DNA of 64,000 bases from Maricaulis maris_C (GCF_049116555.1 NZ_JAGDYT010000006.1:310001-374000), one strand, 5' to 3'; shown: positions 25,695 to 37,089, counted from the stretch's first letter. The notes: generated by a model not told the origin, from the sequence alone. Numbers and translations are program-made.

Positions 25695-26405
25695 ATGATC
25701 CGCACCCTCATCACCTCCACCGCGCTGGCAGCCACACTCTGCCTGCCGGCCTTTGCCCAGTTGCAGGACAACGACCCCACCCTGTCCCTGTCGGAGAGCG
25801 CGACCGTACAAATGGCGCCCGATTTCGCAACGGTCTCGTCCGGTGTTGTGAGTCGCGCCGAAACCGCCCAAGGCGCCGTGCGGGCCAATGCCCAGGCGAT
25901 GAGCGAGGTGTTTGACGCCCTGCGCCGGGCCGGGGTCGACAGCGACGACATGCAGACGGCCCAGCTCTCGGTTTCGCCGGTCTATGCCGATCGGCGCCAG
26001 CCCAACCAGATCGAACGCACGATTATCGGTTATGAAGCCCGCAACCAGGTCAGTGCCAAGGTGCGTGACACCGACCGCGTCGGCCAGGTCATAGATGCCA
26101 TGGTGTCCGCCGGGGCCAACAATATCAACGGCGTCACCTTCGGTGCCGAAGACACGGATGAGGCCATGAATGAAGCCCGCCGCGCGGCGATTGCCGAGCT
26201 TCTGGCCAAGGCTGAACTCTTCGCTGATGCGGCCGGATTCGAGCTGTGCGGAATCCGGAGTATGGGCGAAAGCGGTATGGGCCGACAGCCCGTCTATGAA
26301 ACACGTATGATGAGCATGGCGGATGACATGATGGCCACGCCTGTCGCCGCCGGCACACTCACGCTCACCGCCACCGTCAGTGCCGATTTCTGCATCAACC
26401 AGTAG
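25695..26405 (+). CDS. Secreted SIMPL-domain (DUF541) protein
   Basis: 236 aa. Cleavable signal peptide (LITSTALAATLCLPAFA). The mature protein matches SIMPL: LSLSESATVQMAPDFATVSSGVV, NAQAMSEVFDALRRAGV, the TAQLSVSPVY strand, IIGYEARNQVSAKVRD, and the closing AGTLTLTATVSADFC. Periplasmic; no catalytic residues are known for the family. Unlike the paralogue at 8853 it has the regular ending without an insert. Start at ATG 25695 with GGGACTGACACC upstream. Converges with panD. Confidence 0.87.
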   Translation: MIRTLITSTALAATLCLPAFAQLQDNDPTLSLSESATVQMAPDFATVSSGVVSRAETAQGAVRANAQAMSEVFDALRRAGVDSDDMQTAQLSVSPVYADRRQPNQIERTIIGYEARNQVSAKVRDTDRVGQVIDAMVSAGANNINGVTFGAEDTDEAMNEARRAAIAELLAKAELFADAAGFELCGIRSMGESGMGRQPVYETRMMSMADDMMATPVAAGTLTLTATVSADFCINQ

Positions 26406-26417
26406 TCGGGAAAGCGA

Positions 26418-26783
26418 TCAGGCCGCCCGGGGCTTGGCCATGACCTTGTTGTGCTCGTCCAACAGGACCACAACCGGGTCAAACTGCTCGGCCTCGGCGG
26501 CCTCCATCCCGGCATAGGCAACGACGATGATACGGTCACCGACCTGGGCCAGACGCGCTGCGGCGCCATTGATGCCAAAGGTCCGGCTGCCGCGTGGGGC
26601 TTCGATGGCATAGGTGGTGAAACGCTCGCCATTGTTGATGTTGAGCACATCGACCTGCTCATAGGGCAGGATGCCGGCCGCATCGAGGTAATCGCGATCG
26701 ATCGAGATCGACCCCTCATAGTGAAGGTCGGCCTGGGTCACGACGGCCCTGTGCAGTTTGCATTTCATCATGGTGAGGCGCAT
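26418..26783 (-). CDS. panD: Aspartate 1-decarboxylase
   Basis: 121-aa pyruvoyl enzyme converting L-aspartate to beta-alanine for pantothenate and CoA. The proenzyme self-cleaves at Gly24-Ser25, visible in LHYEGSISID; with the ATG at 26783 the cleavage site falls at residues 24-25 exactly as in E. coli, and GGAGGAG precedes that ATG by five bases, which fixes the start. The catalytic Lys9 (KCKLHR region) and Tyr in the later TYAIE strand are present. Length is standard. Single gene, convergent with the SIMPL protein. Confidence 0.96.
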   Translation of the reverse strand: MRLTMMKCKLHRAVVTQADLHYEGSISIDRDYLDAAGILPYEQVDVLNINNGERFTTYAIEAPRGSRTFGINGAAARLAQVGDRIIVVAYAGMEAAEAEQFDPVVVLLDEHNKVMAKPRAA

Positions 26784-27011
26784 CGCGCTCCTCCAGCAAC
26801 AACATATTGCGGTGCACATACGGGCAAGCGCGGCAAAATTCAACGCCTGTCGCTCGCATGCGCGGCTCACAGGCATGTAGGTCTCGCCTGAAACCCTTGC
26901 CACTGCGTGAACGCGGCGGCGCTTGTCTGAACGCGGGCCAATCGGTGCTCTCATCGAAGGTTCATGCAGGGCGTGCAAAAAAACGCTATACTCTTGGCTG
27001 GGGAGAGACTG

Positions 27012-27770
27012 ATGAAGAACCGATCGAAAATACTCGCACCGCTTGCGGCCATGCTGCTGGTCAGCACCGCGTCGCCTGCGCAACAGCAGGCCGGCACGCC
27101 GACACGCCAACCGGTACCCACCCAGGTCAGCCCGGCCCAAATTGATCCGGCCCAGATCAACGCAGCCCGACTCGGGCAGCTGACGACCAATCTGCAGCCA
27201 CAACGGACCCCGCAGCCGGACGCACCGGTGGCGATGGCGATCAATTGGGGCCAGGCCGCCGAAGACATCCAGCTGCAGGCCCGCCAATACCAGCGCACCT
27301 CGACGGTGGCGGCGGTCAGCCAGGGCAATCTGCCTTTCGCGCGACCGACCAATCCCGAGGCCGCCGGCGTCTCCAATACCGGCCTGCCGGTCCTCATCCC
27401 CGGCACCGATGCGCTGGGCCTCGACAGCAATGCACGGGTTCTGCTCTTCCCACGCGAGAATTTCTATAATCTCTCCATCACCGCGCCGGGCCTTCTGATC
27501 GAGGTCTTCGGTACACGGCTCGCCCATGCCCGCGCACCCGACCCGCTGAGCACGCGACGCCTCAGTGCCGGTGACGGCAATGGCTATCGCATCGGCGCCA
27601 CCGAATATGGCCGCGAGCTGAGCTTCAATCGCTATGGCGCCGCCTATTCCATCACCGTGGAATGCGATCGCCCTGAAACCGATGCCCGCTGCCGGAACGA
27701 CGCCTATGTGCGCGGCCTCGCCGACTCGCTGATCATCGCCGCCGGCAATCCGGCGTCAGGAGGTCAGTAA
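27012..27770 (+). CDS. Secreted protein of unknown function upstream of M23 peptidase
   Basis: 252 aa. Signal peptide (ILAPLAAMLLVSTASPA), then a Gln/Pro/Thr-rich linker (about 25-75) and a globular C-terminal domain rich in beta-strands with two Cys near the end (VECDRPETDARCRND). GGGGAGAG lies before the ATG. Its stop overlaps the start of the M23 peptidase (TAATG), so the two are translationally coupled and probably act together at the cell wall. I do not recognise the family. Confidence 0.7.
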   Translation: MKNRSKILAPLAAMLLVSTASPAQQQAGTPTRQPVPTQVSPAQIDPAQINAARLGQLTTNLQPQRTPQPDAPVAMAINWGQAAEDIQLQARQYQRTSTVAAVSQGNLPFARPTNPEAAGVSNTGLPVLIPGTDALGLDSNARVLLFPRENFYNLSITAPGLLIEVFGTRLAHARAPDPLSTRRLSAGDGNGYRIGATEYGRELSFNRYGAAYSITVECDRPETDARCRNDAYVRGLADSLIIAAGNPASGGQ

Positions 27771-28642
27771 TGTCCCGCGAAGCCGAACTCACCCTCGCCG
27801 CCGCAGTCGCCGCTGCCGGTATCGCCGCCATGATCTGGTGGCCGATGGAAGAGACGCCTTTGCCGGCAGAGGAAGACCCGGCACCGGTCGAGGCGGTCGA
27901 GCCGGAGCCGGAGCCGGAACCCGAACCTGAACCGGAACCTGAATCTGAACCGGAGCCCGAACCGGAGCCGGACCCCGTACCCGATCCGGACCCGGTCGAT
28001 GAAGCCGGCGATATTTTCACCTGGATGCCCGCCGGCGATCTGGTCGAAGATTCGGGCACCGGCCAGACAACCCAGATCAATTATGCGCCCGACATGCGCT
28101 TCCCCATGGAAGCCGGGCAGGCCTATGCCAACAGCCAGGTCTATGGCTATGGCGGTTATCTGGGACCGGGGGGTGGCCAGTGCAATGCCGGCAATTACGA
28201 CTATGCCTGGCGCGACAATTTCTGCGAGACGCGCGGCTATGGCACGCCCATGTGCCCCGCCGGTGTCGGACATCAGGGCCAGGATATCCGCCCGGCCAGT
28301 TGTCAGGACGATATCCACTGGGCCGTCGCCGTCGCTGACGGCACGATCACGTCCATCGGCACCTATTCCGTCCGGCTGATGACCGATGACGGCGTGCGCT
28401 ACACCTATCTCCACCTCGACAAGGACACGCTCGAAGTCGAGCCGGGTGACACGGTCAGCCGTGGCGAACGGATCGGCTATGTCTCCAACGAGTTCGGTGA
28501 CACGGCGACGACCATTCATCTGCATTTCGAGATCAAGATGGCGATCGATACCGGCTCGGGCATTCAAAACACGCCAGTGCCTCCCTATCTCGCCCTGGTG
28601 GACAGTTATGAGCGCCTGCTGACCGGGGAAGAGGACAGCTAG
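27770..28642 (+). CDS. Membrane-anchored M23 metallopeptidase with Glu-Pro spacer
   Basis: 290 aa. One N-terminal membrane anchor (LAAAVAAAGIAAMIWW), then an EP-rich spacer (about residues 40-80, alternating Glu-Pro, ending DPVPDPDPVDE), then an M23/LytM domain. Zinc and catalytic residues: HQGQD (HxxxD) near residue 167, YTYLHLDKD, and HLHFEI (HxH). Cuts peptidoglycan crosslinks or, if degenerate, activates amidases; all expected residues are present, so catalysis is likely. The spacer would project the enzyme across the periplasm. Cys residues around the active site (NFCETRG, MCPAG, ASCQDD) suggest disulfides. Confidence 0.88.
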   Translation: MSREAELTLAAAVAAAGIAAMIWWPMEETPLPAEEDPAPVEAVEPEPEPEPEPEPEPESEPEPEPEPDPVPDPDPVDEAGDIFTWMPAGDLVEDSGTGQTTQINYAPDMRFPMEAGQAYANSQVYGYGGYLGPGGGQCNAGNYDYAWRDNFCETRGYGTPMCPAGVGHQGQDIRPASCQDDIHWAVAVADGTITSIGTYSVRLMTDDGVRYTYLHLDKDTLEVEPGDTVSRGERIGYVSNEFGDTATTIHLHFEIKMAIDTGSGIQNTPVPPYLALVDSYERLLTGEEDS

Positions 28643-28707
28643 GACGCCCGCCTTCCTTTGGTCGCCTTTCCCGTGAGGATGGATCGCACTGGGGATGGAT
28701 GCGACCC

Positions 28708-28725
28708 CCCGCCGTCTGCGGCGGG
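28708..28725. repeat. Short hairpin flanked by GGATGGAT direct repeats
   Basis: CCCGCCG (28708-28714) and CGGCGGG (28719-28725) form a 7-bp stem, in a spacer that repeats GGATGGAT at about 28678, 28694 and 28731. It lies between the M23 gene and the DUF4349 gene; it could act as a terminator or an RNA-processing site. Confidence 0.4.
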
Positions 28726-28740
28726 CGAAGGGATGGATGG

Positions 28741-29691
28741 ATGAAACCTGTATTTCTGGTGGGCCTGGCCTCACTCAGCCTGCTCGCCGCGTGCGAGCAG
28801 GCGACCGTATTTGACGCCGACCGGCCCGAGGAAAGCTTCGGCCTGTTCGCCATCACCGACGCGTCTCGTGAAGACGCCAGCTACGCCCCCGCCCCGGCCC
28901 CGGCACCACAACCCATCCAGGACACCGCGGCTCGCGATCGCGATACTGGAGTCGGCACTGCCAGCGACGAGGGCAGCGAACGTCTGGTTGCTTACAGCTA
29001 TGGCTATCAGCTCGAAACACCCGCCGCGGCGACTTCGACCCTGGTCGAGACCCACCGTGACGCCTGCGTCTCGGCCGGACCTGAGACCTGCCAGGTCGTC
29101 AATGCCAATATCCGTCAGCAAGGCGATCGCGGCGCCTCGGCCACGCTCTCCCTGCGCGCCGTGCCGGCCTGGATCGACGAATTCCGCGCGGGTCTCTCCA
29201 GCCAGCTCGACACCGCCAATGGCCGGATTCGCAACCAGACCCAGGCCGCCGAAGACCTGACCGCAACCATCGTCGACCTGGAAGCCCGCCTGACGGCGAA
29301 GGAAATCTTGCGTACCCGCCTGACCGCGCTCCTCGAGCGTCCCGGCGCCAGCGTTGAGGAATTGGTCCGGGTCGAGCGTGAACTGGCCCGCCTGCAGGGG
29401 GATATTGAAGGGTCTCAGGCCCGTATTCGCGCGCTCCGCGGCCGCGTCTCCATGTCGGCCATGACCCTCAATTATGCCTCGCGGATTGAGCCCGTATCCC
29501 GCAGCGCTTTCGATCCGTTGGGGCGCGCCCTGCGCAATCTGTCCGGCGACTTCGCGCGCGGCCTCGCGGATGTGCTGGGCTTTATTGCCGGCTTCCTGCC
29601 CTGGTTGATCGTGATCCTGCCCGTTGGCTGGCTGGGAACGCGTTGGGGATCGCGCCTGCTCCAGCGACGCCAGGAACAGCGCAAGGCCTGA
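28741..29691 (+). CDS. DUF4349 lipoprotein
   Basis: 316 aa. Lipoprotein signal ending LLAAC. A Pro/Ala-rich linker (APAPAPAPQP) leads into the DUF4349 domain: a ferredoxin-like start (AYSYGYQLETPAAATSTLVETH), a long coiled coil (about residues 165-225: LDTANGRIRNQTQAAEDLTATIVDLEARL and on), and a C-terminal membrane helix (VLGFIAGFLPWLIVILPVGWLG) followed by a basic tail. Having both a lipobox and a C-terminal helix is common in this family. Function unknown; periplasmic topology. Start at ATG 28741. Confidence 0.82.
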   Translation: MKPVFLVGLASLSLLAACEQATVFDADRPEESFGLFAITDASREDASYAPAPAPAPQPIQDTAARDRDTGVGTASDEGSERLVAYSYGYQLETPAAATSTLVETHRDACVSAGPETCQVVNANIRQQGDRGASATLSLRAVPAWIDEFRAGLSSQLDTANGRIRNQTQAAEDLTATIVDLEARLTAKEILRTRLTALLERPGASVEELVRVERELARLQGDIEGSQARIRALRGRVSMSAMTLNYASRIEPVSRSAFDPLGRALRNLSGDFARGLADVLGFIAGFLPWLIVILPVGWLGTRWGSRLLQRRQEQRKA

Positions 29692-29784
29692 CCGGAGCAA
29701 GGGCACAGGGCGGTGGCGCGGCCATAGGGGATAAAGCGGAAATTAACCCCGTTTGGTGTGTGATGGGACCCGACGAGGTCCCCC

Positions 29785-32229
<2,445 letters not shown>

Positions 32230-32270
32230 GGCTGCGGAGCCGTCGATACGGACTGCCAAGGCCCCCGAAC

Positions 32271-32693
32271 CTAGACCGTCAGATGAAAGACCACTTCGCG
32301 CCGATGCGGACGGTCACGGTGCTCGAACAGGTAAAGTCCCTGCCAGGTCCCCAGCAATAACGCTCCATGCGCGACGGGAATGCCGATCGAAGTCTGGGTC
32401 AGCGCCGCCTTGATATGCGCCGGCATGTCATCCGGGCCCTCTGTCGTGTGCACAAGCCAGGTCATCGATGGATCATCCGCCGCCGGAACCAGTCGCCGGA
32501 AGAACGCATTGAGGTCCCGCTGAACGTCCGGATCGGCATTCTCCTGGATCACCAGCGAGCAGGATGTGTGCCGGACATAGGCCGTGAGCAGTCCGTCCGG
32601 AGCATTTGCTTCGCTTACGAAATGTTGAGCGGCGGCGCTGATCTCGTAGAGGCCTGGCCCGGTGGTTTGGAGATGGAAGTGGTGAAGGGGCAT
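32271..32693 (-). CDS. YjbQ/UPF0047 family protein
   Basis: 140-aa single-domain protein of the YjbQ family. Diagnostic segments: TAYVRHTSCSLVIQENADPDVQRDL, EGPDDMPAHIKAALTQTS and GTWQGLYLFEHRDRPHRREV. Members have weak thiamine-phosphate synthase activity, but the natural role is unsettled. The ATG at 32693 is preceded by GGGAGG and overlaps the stop of the small membrane protein (TAATG), so it is translationally coupled to it. Confidence 0.9.
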   Translation of the reverse strand: MPLHHFHLQTTGPGLYEISAAAQHFVSEANAPDGLLTAYVRHTSCSLVIQENADPDVQRDLNAFFRRLVPAADDPSMTWLVHTTEGPDDMPAHIKAALTQTSIGIPVAHGALLLGTWQGLYLFEHRDRPHRREVVFHLTV

Positions 32694-32947
32694 TATGCCT
32701 CCCGCTGCTGAGGTCGATACCAGTCCCGGTTTCTCGACCAGAGAATGGCCGGCAGGCCAACCAAGACGCTCCCGTAAAAAGCCGGATAGTCCCAGGCCGG
32801 CATTTGCCCGGTGACGTCCGGCGACGGGGGCCAGATCCGGCGACGGCTCATATCCAGCAGAGTGGTCAGCGCGCAATAGACGGCGACCGGCCACCAGCCG
32901 AGGCGGCGGGCGATCGGAAAGCAGAGCCAACGGGTCAAACGAAGCAT
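32693..32947 (-). CDS. Small membrane protein coupled to YjbQ
   Basis: 84 aa with two hydrophobic stretches (WWPVAVYCALTTLLDM and FYGSVLVGLPAILWS) and basic flanks. High G/C third positions and a one-base overlap with the YjbQ start support a real gene. I do not recognise the family. Confidence 0.6.
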   Translation of the reverse strand: MLRLTRWLCFPIARRLGWWPVAVYCALTTLLDMSRRRIWPPSPDVTGQMPAWDYPAFYGSVLVGLPAILWSRNRDWYRPQQREA

Positions 32948-32983
32948 TCGGTGAGGCTAGACGCTGAAACACGGGCCAGCCAC

Positions 32984-33008
32984 AAAAAAGCCGACCCGAA
33001 GGCCGGCT
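32984..33008 (-). terminator. Intrinsic terminator of rpoD
   Basis: Minus strand: GCCGGCC-TTCG-GGTCGGC followed by TTTTTT. A 7-bp stem closed by a UUCG tetraloop, 80 bases beyond the rpoD stop. Confidence 0.82.
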
Positions 33009-33037
33009 TCCTTACTGTCTGAACCGGTCACTTCCGG

Positions 33038-33069
33038 ATCCCGGATCGCCGCGTCGCGGCGCCCGGGAT
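33038..33069. repeat. REP-like palindrome downstream of rpoD
   Basis: Outer arms ATCCCGG (33038-33044) and CCGGGAT (33063-33069), inner arms CGCCGC (33047-33052) and GCGGCG (33056-33061), loop GTC; followed by GACCC. Same family style as 277-302. The following ATGGCGCGGATCAGTT also occurs at 39149 near another gene end. Confidence 0.6.
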
Positions 33070-33089
33070 GACCCACGCGATGGCGCGGA

Positions 33090-35195
33090 TCAGTTATCCA
33101 GGAAGCTGCGCAGCTTGCGAGACCGGCTCGGGTGTTTGAGCTTGCGCAGGGCTTTCGCTTCGATCTGGCGGATACGTTCGCGGGTGACCGAGAATTGCTG
33201 GCCGACTTCTTCCAGCGTGTGGTCGGTATTCATGCCGATGCCGAACCGCATGCGCAGCACGCGTTCCTCACGCGGGGTGAGGCTGGCAAGAACCCGGGTC
33301 GTGGTCTCGCGCAGATTGGCCTGGATGGCGGCATCAATCGGCAGGACGGCATTCTTGTCCTCGATGAAATCGCCCAGATGGCTGTCTTCCTCGTCGCCGA
33401 TCGGCGTTTCGAGGGAGATCGGCTCCTTGGCGATCTTCATGACCTTGCGCACTTTTTCCAGCGGCATGGCGAGCTTTTCAGCCAGCTCTTCCGGGGTCGG
33501 TTCGCGACCGATCTCGTGCAGCATCTGGCGGCTGGTCCGGACGATCTTGTTGATCGTCTCGATCATGTGCACAGGAATACGGATTGTGCGGGCCTGGTCG
33601 GCGATCGAGCGGGTGATCGCCTGGCGGATCCACCAGGTGGCATAGGTCGAGAATTTGTAGCCGCGACGATACTCGAACTTATCAACGGCCTTCATCAGGC
33701 CGATATTGCCCTCCTGGATCAGATCCAGGAATTGCAGGCCGCGATTGGTGTATTTCTTGGCGATGGAGATGACGAGACGCAGGTTGGCCTCGACCATTTC
33801 CTTCTTGGCCACACGCGCTTCGCGCTCGCCCTTCTGGACGGTACGGACGATACGACGCAGGTCTTCGATCGGCACGCCGGCGCGCTGGGTCAAATCGGCC
33901 AGGTCGTCACGGATCTTGCCGGCATCCGTGGCTTCACGGTCGATGAAGCGGGCCCAGGCCTTGGACGTGGACGCCATTGAACCCGGCCATTCCGGATTGA
34001 GCTCATTGCCGAAATAGCTGTCCATGAATTGCGCGCGCGGCACCCCGTGGGCGTCGGCCATGCGCAGCAGCTTGCCTTCCAGCGCCATGCGTTCCTTGTT
34101 GATCGCATAGAGCTGCTCAACCAGTGCCTCGATACGTGCATTGTTGAGGTGCATCGTGTTGAGATTGGTCACGATGGCGTTTTGCAGGCCTTCGTACTTC
34201 TCGCGGCTTTGCTTGGTGAGGTCCTTGCCCTCGATGCGGGCAGCGACCAGCTTGTCCTGCAGCTTGCGGAAGGCCGCAAAATCGGTGGCGATGGAGTCCA
34301 GGGTCTCCATCACGCCATCGCGCAATTCCGCTTCCATGGCGGACAGGGAGAGCGACGCGCCGTCATCATCATCATCGTCATCATCGTCAGACGAGGACTC
34401 GCTCTCTTCACCGTCTTCATCATCATCTGACTTGGAGGACTTCTCCTCGTCATCATCATCATCGTCGGAGTCCGGCTTGGCGGTGGTGTCGCCGGCCGGG
34501 GTCGGCGTCTCGCCTTCGCCCGTCTCGTCCTCATCACCATCCTCGGCGGCTTCCGCCTGCTGGCCGCCATAGGTGGCATCCAGGTCGATGATGTCGCGCA
34601 GCAGGACCTGACCTTCGGTCAGCTCGTCGCGCCAGACCATGATGGCCTCAAAAGTCAGCGGGCTCTCGCAGAGACCGCGGATCATCGCATTGCGGCCAGC
34701 CTCGATACGCTTGGCGATGGCAATCTCGCCCTCGCGGGAGAGCAGCTCGACCGAGCCCATTTCGCGCAGATACATGCGCACCGGATCATCGGTGCGGTCT
34801 GCGGATGTCGGGGTGTTCTGACCGGTGACGGCGGTTTTGGAGGCGCCGGCCACTGCACGGCTGTCGCTCTCCTCTTCCTCTTCATCATCGTCATCGGTGT
34901 CGTCGGCGCTCGCTGCAGCCTTGGCCGGCTTCGCCGGGGCCTCGGCCGAGTCATCGTCCACGTCGGGATCATTATCCACGACATTGATGCCCATCTCTGA
35001 CAATTGGGCGAGCACGTCCTCGATCTGCTCCGAGGAAAATTCCTCGCTCGGCAGGACCGCATTCAGTTCGTCATGGGTGACGTAACCGCGCTTCTTGGCG
35101 GTTTTCACCATGTTCTTGACTGACTGATCCGTCAGGTCCAGCAGCGGACCATCCGGATTTTCCGATGCATCATTGGCTTCGGCCGATTTGCTCAT
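33090..35195 (-). CDS. rpoD: RNA polymerase sigma-70 factor RpoD
   Basis: 701-aa primary sigma factor. Region 1.1 at about 18-75, region 1.2 at about 135-165 (DPVRMYLREMGSVELLSREGE), long non-conserved region to about 440, then 2.1-2.4 (ANLRLVISIAKKYTNRGLQFLDLIQEGNIGLMKAVDKFEYRRGYKFSTYATWWIRQAI), region 3, and 4.2 (VTRERIRQIEAKALRKLKHP). Two strongly acidic low-complexity stretches (about 95-112 and 218-279, mostly Asp/Ser/Glu) are inserted, making it longer than E. coli's 613 aa. Downstream of dnaG in the same direction (52-base gap), the conserved macromolecular-synthesis order. Confidence 0.97.
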   Translation of the reverse strand: MSKSAEANDASENPDGPLLDLTDQSVKNMVKTAKKRGYVTHDELNAVLPSEEFSSEQIEDVLAQLSEMGINVVDNDPDVDDDSAEAPAKPAKAAASADDTDDDDEEEEESDSRAVAGASKTAVTGQNTPTSADRTDDPVRMYLREMGSVELLSREGEIAIAKRIEAGRNAMIRGLCESPLTFEAIMVWRDELTEGQVLLRDIIDLDATYGGQQAEAAEDGDEDETGEGETPTPAGDTTAKPDSDDDDDDEEKSSKSDDDEDGEESESSSDDDDDDDDDGASLSLSAMEAELRDGVMETLDSIATDFAAFRKLQDKLVAARIEGKDLTKQSREKYEGLQNAIVTNLNTMHLNNARIEALVEQLYAINKERMALEGKLLRMADAHGVPRAQFMDSYFGNELNPEWPGSMASTSKAWARFIDREATDAGKIRDDLADLTQRAGVPIEDLRRIVRTVQKGEREARVAKKEMVEANLRLVISIAKKYTNRGLQFLDLIQEGNIGLMKAVDKFEYRRGYKFSTYATWWIRQAITRSIADQARTIRIPVHMIETINKIVRTSRQMLHEIGREPTPEELAEKLAMPLEKVRKVMKIAKEPISLETPIGDEEDSHLGDFIEDKNAVLPIDAAIQANLRETTTRVLASLTPREERVLRMRFGIGMNTDHTLEEVGQQFSVTRERIRQIEAKALRKLKHPSRSRKLRSFLDN

Positions 35196-35247
35196 TTATT
35201 CGTCCCTTGTCGCGCCGCCCTCGAGCGCGCAATTGGAATTATACGCA

Positions 35248-37089
35248 TCAGTTGGATTCCGAACGAGAGCTTTCGTACCGGTAGGCGTCGACCACCTGCC
35301 GAAAGCGTTCTGAATCCGCCTGCTTGAGTTCTTCGTCCAGACGGGCACGCGCCTCATCACGACGTGTCTGTGCTTCGCTTCGTTCCATATAGGCGTGAGC
35401 CAGCCGCTTCCAAGCCTCTGCCCTCACCTCTGGAGACGCCTCCATACCGCCCAGTTCCGCCCGCATGGGTCTGCGCTCACCGTCCAGCCGCTTCATCTCT
35501 GCCGCGTATCCGGCATCGGCCAATTCGGCCCTTAGCGTGTCGGTCTGCACAAACTGCCCAGAAGAGCAGGCGTCTAGAACGGCGTCGCGCAGCCTGTCAA
35601 GCGATCCCAACCGCAAAAGCGCCAGCGTTTCGACCTGCGAAGCGGCGATTTCCGGGTATTCGATCGCGGCCACCAGCAAAAGCTGCCCGAGCCGGGCCGT
35701 CGGATCACCCTGCCTGGACTGCTTGTTCCGCAGTTCAGCACTGGCTCCCAGCGGCACACCTTTGCCCGGTCGCCAAGCGCCGCGGCCGCTGCGCGGCCCG
35801 GACTGCGAACGCGTGCCAAAAACCGCATCCATGCGCTGGTCAAACTCACGCTTGTATTCCTCACGGATATCTGTGTCGGCGATCTGGGCGACCAGAGACC
35901 GGATCCGACGCCGGAAACCGGCCCGGCGATCCGGGTCATCGAGCGGTTCGACCAGGACTTCACGCTCCCAGATCAGATCCGCCAGCGAGCGGGTCTCGCG
36001 GAAAATGGCGCGCAGGGCATTGGCCCCCTCTTCGCGCAGGAGATCATCGGGATCCTTGCCATCCGGCATGAAGGCAAAACGCAGCGTCTTGCCCGGCTGC
36101 AGGAGCGGCAGGGCGCGGTCGGCAGCCTTGAAGGCAGCCGCACGGCCGGCACTATCGCCGTCCAGGCACATGACCGGCTCCCCGCCGGCGCGCCACAGGA
36201 GCTGTATCTGCTCCTCGGTGACGGCTGTCCCCAGCGGGGCAACGCCATGCTCCAGACCGGCCCGGGACAGGGCGATCACGTCGAGATAACCCTCGGCGAC
36301 GATCAGCCCGCGAATATCCAGTTTGGGATCAGACGCCGCCTTGCGCGCTTCAGGATAGCGATAGAGAAGCGAGCCCTTGTGGAAGATCGGCGTCTCGGGC
36401 GAGTTGAGATACTTCGCCCGCGCGTCCTTTGACAGCGCGCGACCACCGAAACCGACCAGGCGATTGCGCGGATCGTGAATGGGAAAGGTGATGCGGTCTC
36501 GGAACCGGTCATAGGGCGAGCCGCTGTCGGGCTCGATCAGGAGACCGCACTCGACCAGATCGGCAATCGGCGCACCGGCGGTGACCAGCTCGTCCTTCAG
36601 GGCGGTGCGGCTGTTCGGCGCAAAACCGATCCCGTAGCGCACGCAGTCCTCGCCCGTCAGCCCCCGTGATTTGAGATAGCGTCGGGCATCTTCCGCCGCA
36701 GGTGTCCGCAAGGCGCGCAGGAAGAAGGCCTGGGCGCTCTCCATCCATTCGACGAGGGATTTGCGATGCTGGGTCTTCTGCTGGCTCTCCGGGTCGGGCT
36801 CCGGCAGGCGCAGACCCGCCTCACCGGCCAGGCGTTCGGCCGCTTCCATGAAGGAGAGACCTTCCATCTCCTCCAGCCAGGTGAAGACATCGCCATGCTT
36901 GCCGGAGGCGAAGCAATGGTAGAAACGCTTGTCATCATTGACGAAAAAGGAAGGCGTCCGCTCCTTCTTGAAAGGCGACAGACCGACGAATTCGCGGCCC
37001 TGGCGTTTCAGCGGCACCGAACGGCCAATGAGGTCCGACGGGCGCACACGCGCCTTGATCTCGTCGATAAAGTCCTCATTGAGACGCAT
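35248..37089 (-). CDS. dnaG: DNA primase
   Basis: 613 aa. N-terminal zinc-type domain (residues 1-100), where the usual Cys-His-Cys-Cys set is reduced to one cysteine: LSPFKKERTPSFF and YHCFASGKHGD, with Ser38, Lys41 and Ser62 at the other positions, as is usual in alphaproteobacterial DnaG. The RNA polymerase core has RYGIGFAPNS, the TOPRIM Glu in IVAEGYLDVIAL and the metal-binding DGDSAG, then DGKDPDDLL; the C-terminal helicase-binding domain follows at about 460-613. Makes the RNA primers for replication with DnaB. Between the beta-propeller gene and rpoD. Confidence 0.96.
   Translation of the reverse strand: MRLNEDFIDEIKARVRPSDLIGRSVPLKRQGREFVGLSPFKKERTPSFFVNDDKRFYHCFASGKHGDVFTWLEEMEGLSFMEAAERLAGEAGLRLPEPDPESQQKTQHRKSLVEWMESAQAFFLRALRTPAAEDARRYLKSRGLTGEDCVRYGIGFAPNSRTALKDELVTAGAPIADLVECGLLIEPDSGSPYDRFRDRITFPIHDPRNRLVGFGGRALSKDARAKYLNSPETPIFHKGSLLYRYPEARKAASDPKLDIRGLIVAEGYLDVIALSRAGLEHGVAPLGTAVTEEQIQLLWRAGGEPVMCLDGDSAGRAAAFKAADRALPLLQPGKTLRFAFMPDGKDPDDLLREEGANALRAIFRETRSLADLIWEREVLVEPLDDPDRRAGFRRRIRSLVAQIADTDIREEYKREFDQRMDAVFGTRSQSGPRSGRGAWRPGKGVPLGASAELRNKQSRQGDPTARLGQLLLVAAIEYPEIAASQVETLALLRLGSLDRLRDAVLDACSSGQFVQTDTLRAELADAGYAAEMKRLDGERRPMRAELGGMEASPEVRAEAWKRLAHAYMERSEAQTRRDEARARLDEELKQADSERFRQVVDAYRYESSRSESN

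Noticed and set aside
27900..28000. GAACCG-type tandem DNA repeat as possible CRISPR or satellite
   Set aside because: The repeat is in frame within the M23 gene and simply encodes the Glu-Pro spacer.
34340..34480. Repeated TCATCATCATC as a microsatellite locus
   Set aside because: It encodes the Asp run of RpoD; it is reported as a protein feature, not as a separate repeat element.
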